Shown one piece after another: positions 1 to 8,649 of a stretch of DNA of 64,000 bases. The notes under the pieces are model-generated. The model saw only the letters and a list, made by a program, of their open reading frames with translations. It was not told the DNA's origin and ran no database searches. Each line of letters starts with the position of its first letter. The first letter of the stretch is position 1. The stretch spans positions 3,699,562-3,763,561 of the forward strand of contig NZ_CH902584.1 in NCBI RefSeq assembly GCF_000152845.1, in the 5' to 3' direction. The DNA comes from Roseovarius sp. 217. Its GTDB lineage: Bacteria > Pseudomonadota > Alphaproteobacteria > Rhodobacterales > Rhodobacteraceae. The translations under genes and the position numbers were made by a program.

Positions 1-786
1 CAACTGGAAGAGGCGCAGATCAATGCCAACGCCGCCGAAAACCTAGTGCAGGACGGCTATGCCTCACAGACCCGCGTCGCCGCAACCCGTGCAGCTGTCA
101 GCTCTGCCCAGGCGGCGGTGCAATCGGCGACCTCTGGCCTTGAGGCGGCGCGCGCCGGGATCGAATCCGCCCGCGCCGCTGTCGCCGCCGCTGAACAGGA
201 GATCGAGCGCCTGACCATCTCCGCACCCTTCGCTGGCGTGCTTGACACCGACACCGCCGAAATCGGCAGCCTGCTGCAACCCGGCGCGCTTTGTGCCACA
301 GTACTGCAACTAGACCCGATCACCTTGGTGGGCTTCGTTTCCGAGATGCAGGTGGCCCGTGTGGAACTGGACGCGCCCGCGAGTGCTCGCATGGCCTCCG
401 GTCGCGAGGTCGAAGGGCGCGTGACCTTTGTCTCCCGGTCCGCCGATGACACCACCCGGACCTTTCGTATCGAAGTAAAGGTGCCAAACCCGGACATCAG
501 CCTGCGCGATGGCGAGACCGCCGAGATCATGATCGGCGCCGAAGGTCGGATTGCCCATTTGCTCCCGCAATCGGCCTTGACCCTGAATGACGAGGGGACC
601 TTGGGTCTCCGGATCGTAGACACAGAAAAACGCGCGCAATTCACAGCCGTCACCCTCTTGCGGGATAGCCCCTCTGGCGTCTGGGTGACCGGCTTGCCGG
701 ATGAGGCGGATGTCATCATAATCGGACAGGAATATGTGACCGACGGTGTTCTCGTCGAACCTGTCTATCAGGAACTGGGCCAATGA
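1..786 (+). CDS. RND efflux periplasmic adaptor (MFP/HlyD family), 5' truncated by the window
   Basis: Periplasmic adaptor that would join an inner-membrane RND pump to an outer-membrane channel. The reading frame is open from base 1, so the true start and signal peptide lie outside the window. The visible part begins in an Ala-rich coiled-coil hairpin (repeated AAVxSA units). It continues into a lipoyl/beta-barrel half (IERLTISAPFAGVLDT, then DGETAEIMIG), which is the usual MFP order. Its TGA overlaps the ATG of the pump gene (ATGA), so the two are translationally coupled. The substrate cannot be told from sequence. Confidence 0.9.
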   Translation, partial: QLEEAQINANAAENLVQDGYASQTRVAATRAAVSSAQAAVQSATSGLEAARAGIESARAAVAAAEQEIERLTISAPFAGVLDTDTAEIGSLLQPGALCATVLQLDPITLVGFVSEMQVARVELDAPASARMASGREVEGRVTFVSRSADDTTRTFRIEVKVPNPDISLRDGETAEIMIGAEGRIAHLLPQSALTLNDEGTLGLRIVDTEKRAQFTAVTLLRDSPSGVWVTGLPDEADVIIIGQEYVTDGVLVEPVYQELGQ

Positions 787-3700
787 CCGGCCTTGTCGAC
801 TGGGCCGCTGCCCGCGCGCGCATGGTGCTGGCCTTTATCGCGCTCTCGATCCTTGCGGGGACCATGGCCTATATCGGTCTGCCCAAAGAGGGCGAGCCAG
901 ACATCGAGGTGCCCGCTCTCTTCATTTCGGTTCCCTTTCCCGGCATTTCCGCCGAGGACAGCGAGAAACTGCTCGTCAAGGTGATGGAAACCGAGTTGAG
1001 CGACCTTGACGGGCTCAAAAAAATGACCGGCACCGCCGCCGAAAATTACGGCGGCGTGGCGCTCGAATTCGAATTCGGCTGGGACAAGACCAAGACCCTC
1101 GCCGATGTGCGCGACGCGATGGACACTGCCGAGGCGGATTTTCCCGAAGGGGCCGAGAAATACACCCTGAACGAGGTGAATTTCAGCGAATTCCCGATCA
1201 TCATCGTCAATCTGTCCGGCCCGGTGCCAGAACGCACCATGTCGCGACTCGCCAATGATCTGCAAGACACGCTCGAGGGGTTGGAGCCGGTTCTGGAGGC
1301 GGGAATCGCGGGCAATCGTGAAGAGATGCTCGAGGTCATCATCGACCCCCTGCGCCTTGAAGCCTATAACGTCACGGCCCTTGATCTCATCAATGTCGTG
1401 CGCAACAACAACCAGCTTATTGCGGCAGGCGAGGTGGATACCGTCCAAGGGGCCTTCGCTGTCAAGATCCCGTCGTCCTTTGAGGATACCAGCGATTTCT
1501 ACAACCTGCCGGTCAAAACCAATGGCGACAGTGTCGTGCGGCTTGGCGACTTGGCCACGATCAACCTGACCTTCGAGGATCGTCTCGGCACGGCGCGCTT
1601 TAACGGAGAGACCACGGTCGCACTGCAAGTTGTAAAACGCAAAGGCTTCAACATCATCGAGACCGCAGATCTGGTGCGCAAAGTGGTGGCCGAGGCCGAA
1701 AAGACATGGCCGAAAGAGTTGCAGGTTGCAGTCAATGTCGGCACATCGAATGATCAGTCGCGCACCGTGGCCTCGATGGTCAGCCAACTCGAAGGCTCTG
1801 TTCTGACAGCAATCGCACTCGTGATGATTGTCACGCTGGCTGCCTTGGGCATTCGGCCAGCGTTGCTCGTTGGCTTCTCGATTCCCACCTCATTCCTCTT
1901 GTGTTTCGCTCTCCTGGCCGTGATGGGCGTCGCGATTTCCAATATCGTCATGTTCGGCTTGATTCTCGCCGTGGGCATGCTGGTGGACGGCGCAATCGTG
2001 GTGGTGGAATACGCCGACAAACGCATCTCCGAAGGCGAAGGCCCGATGCACGCCTATGTGGGGGCGGCCAAGCGCATGTTTTGGCCTGTGGTCAGTTCAA
2101 CCGCGACGACGCTTTGCGCCTTCCTTCCGATGCTCTTTTGGCCAGGGATTCCGGGTCAGTTCATGGGCATGCTGCCGGTCACGCTGATCTTCGTGCTGTC
2201 AGCCTCGCTCTTGGTGGCACTGGTCTATTTACCTGTCATGGGCGGCGTCACGGGTCGATTGGAGCGGTGGCTCAATGATCGCACCGAACAGATTGCCGCC
2301 GGCTACTGGCTCTGGCACGTGCTGCTCTTGCCGGGTGCAATCGCAGTGGTGCTTTTGGCCGGTCAGACTTTACCTGCACTCTTGAAAGAGGTCAGCGCAC
2401 AATTCGCAGGCATGGACGGCGGACAGATCATCGGGTCGGTCGTGCCAGTGCTGATCACGGTGTTTGGCTTGCTCTTGGGGGTGTCACTTCTGGCCGCTTG
2501 TGGGCTTGCCGGGGTCATCGCCACACTCCTCTCATTGCTGGCATTTCCACGCCGGGCAGGCAATCTCCTGCGAGCAAAACGTAGGCAACTCTTTCCGCCG
2601 CGCAAACCGCGGGTTCAAAGTGGCTATCAACGGTCGGCCTTTGGCTGGGTGATCCATATGATCACCGGCAATCCCATCGCGCCACTTCTGGCTTTTGCGG
2701 CGATCTTCGTGCTCGTGGGTTCTGTTTTGATGTTCTACATCAACAACAGCAACGGCACCGAATTCTTTGTGGACAGCGAACCCGAACGGGGCGTTGTCTA
2801 TGTCCGCGGTCGCGGTAACCTGTCGATTGAACAAAAAGACCAATTGGTCAATCAGGTCGAAGATATCATCCGCGCGCATCCCGGTATTCAAACGGCCTTT
2901 GCCTTTGCCGGAGATGGTGGGCTCAACACCAATACCGGCGGCGCTCAGCCTCCGCGCGACACAATCGGCCAGGTGCAGTTTGAAACGATCCCATGGGAGG
3001 ATCGCCCACAGTCCCGCGAGACATGGTTTACAATCCCGCTGCTCAATGTGGCAGTGTCGCGAGACGTTGTTGCCGCCGAGTTTGACGGCGACGCTGTGAT
3101 CTCCGAACTGACAGCCGAGATGCAACAGATCCCCGGCATCAAGATCGAAATCCTCGCGCAGTCCCGTGGTCCCGCTTCTGCCAAACCGCTGCACCTGCGC
3201 ATCAAGAGCGACAACTGGGACGATCTCATCGCCTTCACAGAAGTGGCGCGGCAGAAATTCGAAGCGACGCAAGGCCTGCATCAGATCGAGGATACCTTGC
3301 CCCTGCCCGGCATCGACTGGCAGATCGACGTTGATGTCGAGAAGGCCGGTCGATTCGGCGCAGATGTCGCGACCGTGGGCGCTATGGTCCAACTTGTCAC
3401 GCGCGGCATCCTACTCGACACGATGCGCGTGGACAGCAGCGACGAGGAAATCGAAATTCGCGTGCGCCTGCCCGACGAGGACCGCGTGCTCTCGACCCTC
3501 GACAGTCTGAAGGTGCGCACAGACGACGGACTTGTGCCGCTCTCGAATTTCATCACCCGCAAACCGGTCAAGCAATTGGCCCAGATCGACCGCATCGACC
3601 AGACGCGTTTCTTTGACATAAAGGCCGCCGTTGAGGATGGATTATTTCGTAACATATCCGGCTCAGATGTTACAGAACGTAAGGTCCCGATCACCGCAAA

Positions 3701-4574
3701 TGAGCGAACAGAGCATCTAACCGAATGGTTGGACTCGGGCGTTCTGCCGCCCGGGATCAGCTATGAATGGACCGGCGACGCCGAGGATCAAGAGGAATCC
3801 GGCGCCTTCCTGCAACAGGCCTTTGCGGGCGCGCTTGGCCTGATGTTCATCATTCTACTGGCGCAATTCAACAGTGTTTACAATGCTGTACTGGTTCTTT
3901 TGGCAGTCGTTCTGTCGACCACCGGCGTCCTCATTGGCATGCTGGTGATGGATCAGCCTTTCTCGATCATCATGACCGGCACCGGCATCGTGGCCCTCGC
4001 AGGGATTGTCGTGAACAACAACATTGTCTTGATCGACACCTACCAAGATTACGCCCGCTACATGCCAAAAATCGAAGCCATAACCCGAACGGCTCAGGAT
4101 CGCATCCGCCCAGTCCTGCTAACGACGATCACCACCATGGCAGGCCTTGCGCCAATGATGTTTGGGCTCAGCCTTGACTTTGTGAATGGCGGCTATGCCT
4201 TTGATAGTCCTACAGCTTTATGGTGGAAGCAGCTTGCGACAGCGGTGGTTTTTGGTCTCGGCATTGCCACGGTTCTGACGTTGATTTTCACACCCGCGAT
4301 GCTGGCACTCAGGATCTGGGCAGGGACCTATCTGCTCTGGGGGGCTCAATTGCTGGCCAAACTCTCAATGGGTCGTACCAGCCGTGCGGCACGGGACTGG
4401 GCGCTCGCAGCGTCAGCCCGGCAAATGCAGCAGGCCGATATCGTGTGGCCGGACGAAACTATGACGCCCTCTCCTTACGGCAAACACGCAGAGACCGAGA
4501 CTCCGCGACTGAAAGACATTGAGCCCGTTCAAGACACGCGTGGCGACGGGTCGCCCCTACGCGCCGCAGAGTGA
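783..4574 (+). CDS. RND efflux permease (AcrB/HAE-like), 1263 aa with an enlarged central loop
   Basis: Proton-driven inner-membrane pump of the AcrB/MdtB class. Residues 1-30 hold TM1 and the IGLPKEGEPDIE segment typical of TM1-porter junctions. TM2-TM6 fall at about 338-487. TM4 carries GMLVDGAIVVVEY (398-410), with one Asp (D402) where AcrB has two. TM7 is at about 632-652. Usual RND pumps are about 1030-1070 residues. The excess here is a roughly 140-residue TM6-TM7 region (490-630) with two extra hydrophobic stretches (about 508-530 and 547-588), plus a polar C-terminal tail of about 80 residues. It overlaps the adaptor gene by 4 bases. Substrate unknown. Confidence 0.93.
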   Translation: MTGLVDWAAARARMVLAFIALSILAGTMAYIGLPKEGEPDIEVPALFISVPFPGISAEDSEKLLVKVMETELSDLDGLKKMTGTAAENYGGVALEFEFGWDKTKTLADVRDAMDTAEADFPEGAEKYTLNEVNFSEFPIIIVNLSGPVPERTMSRLANDLQDTLEGLEPVLEAGIAGNREEMLEVIIDPLRLEAYNVTALDLINVVRNNNQLIAAGEVDTVQGAFAVKIPSSFEDTSDFYNLPVKTNGDSVVRLGDLATINLTFEDRLGTARFNGETTVALQVVKRKGFNIIETADLVRKVVAEAEKTWPKELQVAVNVGTSNDQSRTVASMVSQLEGSVLTAIALVMIVTLAALGIRPALLVGFSIPTSFLLCFALLAVMGVAISNIVMFGLILAVGMLVDGAIVVVEYADKRISEGEGPMHAYVGAAKRMFWPVVSSTATTLCAFLPMLFWPGIPGQFMGMLPVTLIFVLSASLLVALVYLPVMGGVTGRLERWLNDRTEQIAAGYWLWHVLLLPGAIAVVLLAGQTLPALLKEVSAQFAGMDGGQIIGSVVPVLITVFGLLLGVSLLAACGLAGVIATLLSLLAFPRRAGNLLRAKRRQLFPPRKPRVQSGYQRSAFGWVIHMITGNPIAPLLAFAAIFVLVGSVLMFYINNSNGTEFFVDSEPERGVVYVRGRGNLSIEQKDQLVNQVEDIIRAHPGIQTAFAFAGDGGLNTNTGGAQPPRDTIGQVQFETIPWEDRPQSRETWFTIPLLNVAVSRDVVAAEFDGDAVISELTAEMQQIPGIKIEILAQSRGPASAKPLHLRIKSDNWDDLIAFTEVARQKFEATQGLHQIEDTLPLPGIDWQIDVDVEKAGRFGADVATVGAMVQLVTRGILLDTMRVDSSDEEIEIRVRLPDEDRVLSTLDSLKVRTDDGLVPLSNFITRKPVKQLAQIDRIDQTRFFDIKAAVEDGLFRNISGSDVTERKVPITANERTEHLTEWLDSGVLPPGISYEWTGDAEDQEESGAFLQQAFAGALGLMFIILLAQFNSVYNAVLVLLAVVLSTTGVLIGMLVMDQPFSIIMTGTGIVALAGIVVNNNIVLIDTYQDYARYMPKIEAITRTAQDRIRPVLLTTITTMAGLAPMMFGLSLDFVNGGYAFDSPTALWWKQLATAVVFGLGIATVLTLIFTPAMLALRIWAGTYLLWGAQLLAKLSMGRTSRAARDWALAASARQMQQADIVWPDETMTPSPYGKHAETETPRLKDIEPVQDTRGDGSPLRAAE

Positions 4575-4780
4575 TTCCGTGAAATTGCAGGCTGAACCGA
4601 AGACATCGGAAGCATTCTGCCCTAATTTCCGGCAAGCATCTATGGCTACAGGAAACAAAGCGACCATTTGCGCCAGATCGTTTCCATTACAGGGTTTCGC
4701 TTAGCGCAATGCTTGAAATATGTCGAAAATCTGGCATAACTCAGGCTTGAATTAGACGCATATTCTTGGGGAGACTTTAA

Positions 4781-4951
4781 ATGTTTGACTGGTTTTGGAA
4801 CGGATGGGTCGGCACAACATCAATAGACGGATCGTCCTCTGCTTCCTCTGTTCCTGAAATGGACGCGGCGAGCGGCACACTCGCAATTGCAGTCGTGCTT
4901 GCCGCGCTTGTGCTAGCTTGGGAAATCAAACGCCGTCGCGCGCGGAACTGA
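4781..4951 (+). CDS. Small VPEID-CTERM-like exosortase substrate (VPEMD variant), 56 aa
   Basis: Small gene encoding MFDWFWNGWVG, then a Ser-rich stretch, then VPEMD (residues 24-28), a hydrophobic helix (about 33-48) and a basic end EIKRRRARN. This motif/helix/basic-cluster order is the three-part sorting tail of exosortase targets. The VPEID-CTERM tail is the form known to pair with exosortase E, and here Ile is replaced by Met. A good Shine-Dalgarno (GGGGAG) lies 5-10 bases upstream. The gene ends 10 bases before the stop of the convergent exosortase E gene. I infer that it is the cognate, processed and possibly anchored protein. The mature part is only about 25 residues and has no recognisable domain. 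Confidence 0.8.
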   Translation: MFDWFWNGWVGTTSIDGSSSASSVPEMDAASGTLAIAVVLAALVLAWEIKRRRARN

Positions 4952-4961
4952 ACAGTTTAGG

Positions 4962-6566
4962 TCAGATCAGCGCCCAATCCCCCCTCCAAAGGGCGACGGC
5001 GGCGATAACAGCATTGGCAACAGAATGGGCGGCAATGGCATCAGCCAGCCGCCCTTTTTGCATGTAAAGGAGAGAAAAAAGAACACCTGCCAAAGCCGCC
5101 TCGATCCAGCGTCCATGGACAAGGGCGAAGAGGCCAGCGGAGACGGCAACCGCGACAACTCGGCTCACTACCGTTCCACGATCCAGACGCGCCTGAACAT
5201 AACCCCGAAATAGCAATTCCTCGATCACGGGAACCAGAGCGACTGTTCCGAGAATGCGCAGAGTGGCCCATGCGGCGAATGCCATTCCGCTCAGATTGAG
5301 AAGCGCCTCAACGGGAGGCGCAGACGGAGGGGCCGTAGCGATCCAAGCCACCCCGACAATGAGACCCGCGAACACTGACAACATTGAAGGCCACGCAACG
5401 TAGCGCGCGAGCGTCCCTCGAACCCACCACAAGGCAGTGAGCATCATTCCCACTTGTAGCGGGTAGGCAAGGGTCGGTTCTGTCCAGAAGGCCTGTGCAA
5501 TCAGACCAGAGATCGCGAAGACGATAAAAGGCAGAATACGCCCTGCCGTATCGTCCTCTGCCAGCGGAGAGCACGTTCGCAAGTGTAGTCCAGATATCGC
5601 CTGAAGCGCATAGCCGCTGCGTCCAACCACGACGAGGACCCCGATCGACAGAGCCGTGAACATGAGCCAACCGGCAAAGCTGTGAAAGCCATTGACCGCC
5701 AGTTCGGGCGACACATGCACGCCGAGTAGGATCAAAACCGTGATCCGGACGGCGTTGAACAGCCAACTGACCAACAGCGCCAACGGCCAGATCACGAGAC
5801 CGAACCGACGTAGCCGTAACTCATCGCGAAAGAGCACTCCGTAAAGAGCCAGAAAGGCGGTGATCAACACCAGACCTTCTATGCCGGAACAGCTGTCGGC
5901 CACCATAACCTGAAACTCTGGCGTACCTATTACATAGCTTGCGGGATCAACAACGACGTCTTCCGAAAATAAACGCAGCAACAGGAACACGGTGATGAAC
6001 GTGACATCGGTCACAGCCTGCACAGTCCAAAGAGGCCCCGCCAGAACCACCGCTCCCGGAAGCGCTGCGGCAAAGATCGCAATTGCAAGCAACGACCGGC
6101 GACGCCCATGCAACCACTCAGACCATGCCTCAATTCGCATAAGCCAGAAGACTCCGCCAAAGGCTGCCATCATTGCGCCCAAACCAGCCAACGGAAATAT
6201 TCCCTTGAACTGCGCGCTTAGGTCTTCAGGCGAAATCAGGAGCAATGGGGCTATCATGCAAAAAACACCAGCGCCGTGCAAAACCGCCCATCGACGCCCA
6301 CCTGGCGCATGTGCGGTGGCTCGTGCAAAGTCAACCTGCGCCGCAGGCCGCGCCCAGAGATAAATCCCCATAAGTGAACTGGAACAGACCAACCAAAGCG
6401 CCAGCAACCGCAGCCCTCGGCAAGCGTCCTCGATTCCCGTAGCTCGGCATTCCAGATCGCTGAAAACCTGATACCCCAGAACAAGTAGCGCCATCTCGGC
6501 GATATAAAGCGCGCCAAGGTTTATCGCCCGTCTAGGCAAGGTCAGGGTTTCAGATTGCTGAGTCAT
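4962..6566 (-). CDS. xrtE: Exosortase E fused to a CPBP (CAAX-type) protease domain, VPEID-CTERM system
   Basis: Polytopic membrane protein of 534 residues from the ATG. The N-terminal two thirds is an exosortase: catalytic Cys226 in ADSCSGIEGLVL, Arg274 in FNAVRITVL and His295 in NGFHSFAGW. The C-terminal part is a CPBP/Abi intramembrane protease: EELLFRGY (E449, E450, R454), ALVHGRW (H484) and AHSVANAV (H514, N518). This fusion is the known exosortase E/protease architecture. It presumably cleaves and transfers proteins with VPEID-like tails, and a candidate target is encoded next to it (4781-4951). The GTG six bases upstream (6572) is an alternative start; neither has a clear ribosome site. 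Confidence 0.92.
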   Translation of the reverse strand: MTQQSETLTLPRRAINLGALYIAEMALLVLGYQVFSDLECRATGIEDACRGLRLLALWLVCSSSLMGIYLWARPAAQVDFARATAHAPGGRRWAVLHGAGVFCMIAPLLLISPEDLSAQFKGIFPLAGLGAMMAAFGGVFWLMRIEAWSEWLHGRRRSLLAIAIFAAALPGAVVLAGPLWTVQAVTDVTFITVFLLLRLFSEDVVVDPASYVIGTPEFQVMVADSCSGIEGLVLITAFLALYGVLFRDELRLRRFGLVIWPLALLVSWLFNAVRITVLILLGVHVSPELAVNGFHSFAGWLMFTALSIGVLVVVGRSGYALQAISGLHLRTCSPLAEDDTAGRILPFIVFAISGLIAQAFWTEPTLAYPLQVGMMLTALWWVRGTLARYVAWPSMLSVFAGLIVGVAWIATAPPSAPPVEALLNLSGMAFAAWATLRILGTVALVPVIEELLFRGYVQARLDRGTVVSRVVAVAVSAGLFALVHGRWIEAALAGVLFSLLYMQKGRLADAIAAHSVANAVIAAVALWRGDWALI

Positions 6567-6632
6567 CCTCACGCTATTAGATCATCCACGCTGTGATAAT
6601 GTGGCAAGGCTAGGGCGATTTGCGGGACGCCT

Positions 6633-7298
6633 TCATAGTCCTAGTTTGTCGCGCATGAACGCCAGAGCCACCGACAACCCATCAGGTGCGATACCGTGCC
6701 CCGTTCCCTTCATGATATGCGCGTAGACATCCTGCCATCCGGCGCCCTGTAATGCCTCGGCCGCCTGTGGCAGAGACTGCACCGGCACCACCTCATCGGC
6801 ATCGCCATGCACCAATAGAACCGGCGGGCGGCTCTGCACGTCGTCCGCAAGAGATTCGGGCGACAAAAGCCGTCCGGAAAAGGCGACAACACCGGCCAAG
6901 GCGTCTTCGCGTCGAGGGGCCACATGCAGCGCCATCATTGTCCCTTGGGAGAAGCCAAAAAGAACCACTTGCTCGGGCAGGAGATCTTCGTCCACCATCA
7001 GAGCATCAAGGAATGCGTTGAGATCCGCTACTGCTGACACCAGCCCTCGGTGGGATTCTTCCTCGCTGGACCCATCGATCCAGGGGATCGGGAACCATTG
7101 CAGCCCAAAGGGCATGCCTGGAATGCTCTCAGGCGCGTCAGGGGCTACAAAGAGCGTGTCAGGCAAATGGTCTGCCAGTGGGTCCGCCAACCCCAACAAG
7201 TCCGCCCCGTTCGCACCGTATCCATGCAAGAAAACCACAGCCGAGCGTGTCTCGCCTGAAAGCGGCTCCTTGCGATCTGCTGTCAAAACCCGTGTCAT
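6633..7298 (-). CDS. Carboxylesterase/phospholipase-type alpha/beta hydrolase
   Basis: Predicted cytosolic serine esterase of 221 residues, the usual length for the phospholipase/carboxylesterase family (YpfH/Est-like). The catalytic triad is visible: Ser117 in GFSQG, Asp168 in HGDADEVVP and His201 in GTGHGI. The oxyanion segment FLHGYGANGADL lies near residue 23. There is no signal peptide. The ATG overlaps the stop of the upstream glycosylase gene (ATGA), making it the last gene of the cbiD-cobK-glycosylase-esterase run. Its natural substrate, and any link to cobalamin synthesis, cannot be read from the sequence. Confidence 0.88.
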   Translation of the reverse strand: MTRVLTADRKEPLSGETRSAVVFLHGYGANGADLLGLADPLADHLPDTLFVAPDAPESIPGMPFGLQWFPIPWIDGSSEEESHRGLVSAVADLNAFLDALMVDEDLLPEQVVLFGFSQGTMMALHVAPRREDALAGVVAFSGRLLSPESLADDVQSRPPVLLVHGDADEVVPVQSLPQAAEALQGAGWQDVYAHIMKGTGHGIAPDGLSVALAFMRDKLGL

Positions 7299-7924
7299 CT
7301 GATCCCTTCCCTATCCTTGGCGATCCGGTAATAGGCCCACAGCAACCGCGCCGCAACGGACCGCCATGGCGACCATGCCTCTGCCATTTGACGCAGTGCA
7401 CGTTCCTTTGGTCGCTCGGGAAGGTCGTAGAGCAGCCGCGCAGCCTCTTGCAAGGCCAGATCGCCCGGTGCAAAGACGTCGGCACGGCCAAGGCTGAACA
7501 TCGCGTATATTTCTGCCGTCCAGACGCCAATTCCAGGCACTTGTGTGAGCGTAGCGATCACGTCTTGGGTCGGTTCCGTGCGCAGAGCAGGATAGTCAAT
7601 TCTTGCCTCTGCGAGCGCGCGGGCGTAGCGCGCCTTTTGTCGGCTAAGGCCCACCGCGCGCAGGTCGTCGTCACTGACCGCGACAATTCGCTCGGGTTCA
7701 GTAAACCCGGCCCCCTCAAGCCGTGACCAGATCGCATTGGCCGAGGCGACGCTGACCTGTTGGCTGACGATCGCACTGAGAAGTTGTGCAAACCCGTCCG
7801 GGTTCCGCCGCAGAGGTAACGGCCCGGTCAACCCTTGCGCGTGACGCATGCGCGGACAGATCGCGGCGAGATGTGCCGCCCCAGCGGCCACGTCCAGATC
7901 TGTCTCGATGGTCCGCCCCGTCAT
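7295..7924 (-). CDS. DNA-3-methyladenine glycosylase II (AlkA-like, HhH-GPD)
   Basis: Base-excision repair glycosylase of 209 residues that removes alkylated bases. The helix-hairpin-helix LTQVPGIGVWTAEIY spans residues 126-140 and the catalytic Asp155 sits in FAPGDLAL. It lacks the N-terminal domain of E. coli AlkA, as the short family members do, and has no FeS-cluster cysteines. The ATG at 7924 is chosen over one 15 bases upstream because it forms an ATGA overlap with cobK. It also overlaps the downstream esterase by 4 bases. Being inside a cobalamin operon is probably positional rather than functional. Confidence 0.9.
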   Translation of the reverse strand: MTGRTIETDLDVAAGAAHLAAICPRMRHAQGLTGPLPLRRNPDGFAQLLSAIVSQQVSVASANAIWSRLEGAGFTEPERIVAVSDDDLRAVGLSRQKARYARALAEARIDYPALRTEPTQDVIATLTQVPGIGVWTAEIYAMFSLGRADVFAPGDLALQEAARLLYDLPERPKERALRQMAEAWSPWRSVAARLLWAYYRIAKDREGIR

Positions 7925-8649
7925 AAGCCCCGCACCCAATCCAGTGCCTCCGAGACGGTTTCGACCCGCATCGCAATGGGTTGGGGCGGGCGAGCGATCA
8001 TGGCAACCGGCAGGCCGAGCGTGCGCGCCGCCGCGAGCTTGCTTTCAGAATCTCGACCACCGGCGTTTTTGACAACAAGCCAGTCCACGCCAAGGCGCTC
8101 AAATAGACCGCGTTCTGCTTCAATGGTGAAGGGTGGGCGACCCACGAGATACTCTCCATTCTCAAATGGAAAAGCCTCATCTGGCAGATCCACTACCCGG
8201 CAGATCAGGTGTCGTCCGGTCAGATTCGCAAAGCGAGTGACACCTTGCCGCCCCGTAGCCAGAAAGACGGTCATCCCCTTGGGAATATGCGCCGCCGCGT
8301 CCTCCTCTGCCGTTAGTAACGTCCAATGATCCCCCGCGATGGGCGCCCATTCCGGTCGCAAGAGCTGGCAATATGGCACGTTTTTGGTCGCGCAGATCCG
8401 CGCTGTCCGCTCTGAAATGCGCGACGCAAATGGATGGGTAGCATCAAGGACCGCTGTGATCCCTGCTTCCACAAGATATCGGACAAAACCGGACTCTCCG
8501 CCAAAGCCACCAATCCGGGTCGGCAATTCTAACGGGCGCGGCCGCCGTGTGGCACCGGCAAGCGAGGCAATAGCGGCGCGTCTCTCAGACGCCAAGACCT
8601 GAGCCAAATATCTTGCCTCCGCCGTACCCGCCAGAAGCAAGAGCGTCAT
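7921..8649 (-). CDS. cobK: Precorrin-6A / cobalt-precorrin-6A reductase
   Basis: Reduces the macrocycle of (cobalt-)precorrin-6A with NADPH in corrin ring synthesis. The 242-residue length is normal for CobK/CbiJ. Visible family features are the N-terminal TLLLLAGTAEARYLA, the central DATHPFASRIS, and the C-terminal WLVVKNAGGRDSESKL with ALPVAMIARPP-like strands. It overlaps cbiD upstream and the glycosylase gene downstream, each by ATGA, so it is certainly in one transcript with cbiD, the preceding pathway step. Confidence 0.93.
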   Translation of the reverse strand: MTLLLLAGTAEARYLAQVLASERRAAIASLAGATRRPRPLELPTRIGGFGGESGFVRYLVEAGITAVLDATHPFASRISERTARICATKNVPYCQLLRPEWAPIAGDHWTLLTAEEDAAAHIPKGMTVFLATGRQGVTRFANLTGRHLICRVVDLPDEAFPFENGEYLVGRPPFTIEAERGLFERLGVDWLVVKNAGGRDSESKLAAARTLGLPVAMIARPPQPIAMRVETVSEALDWVRGL

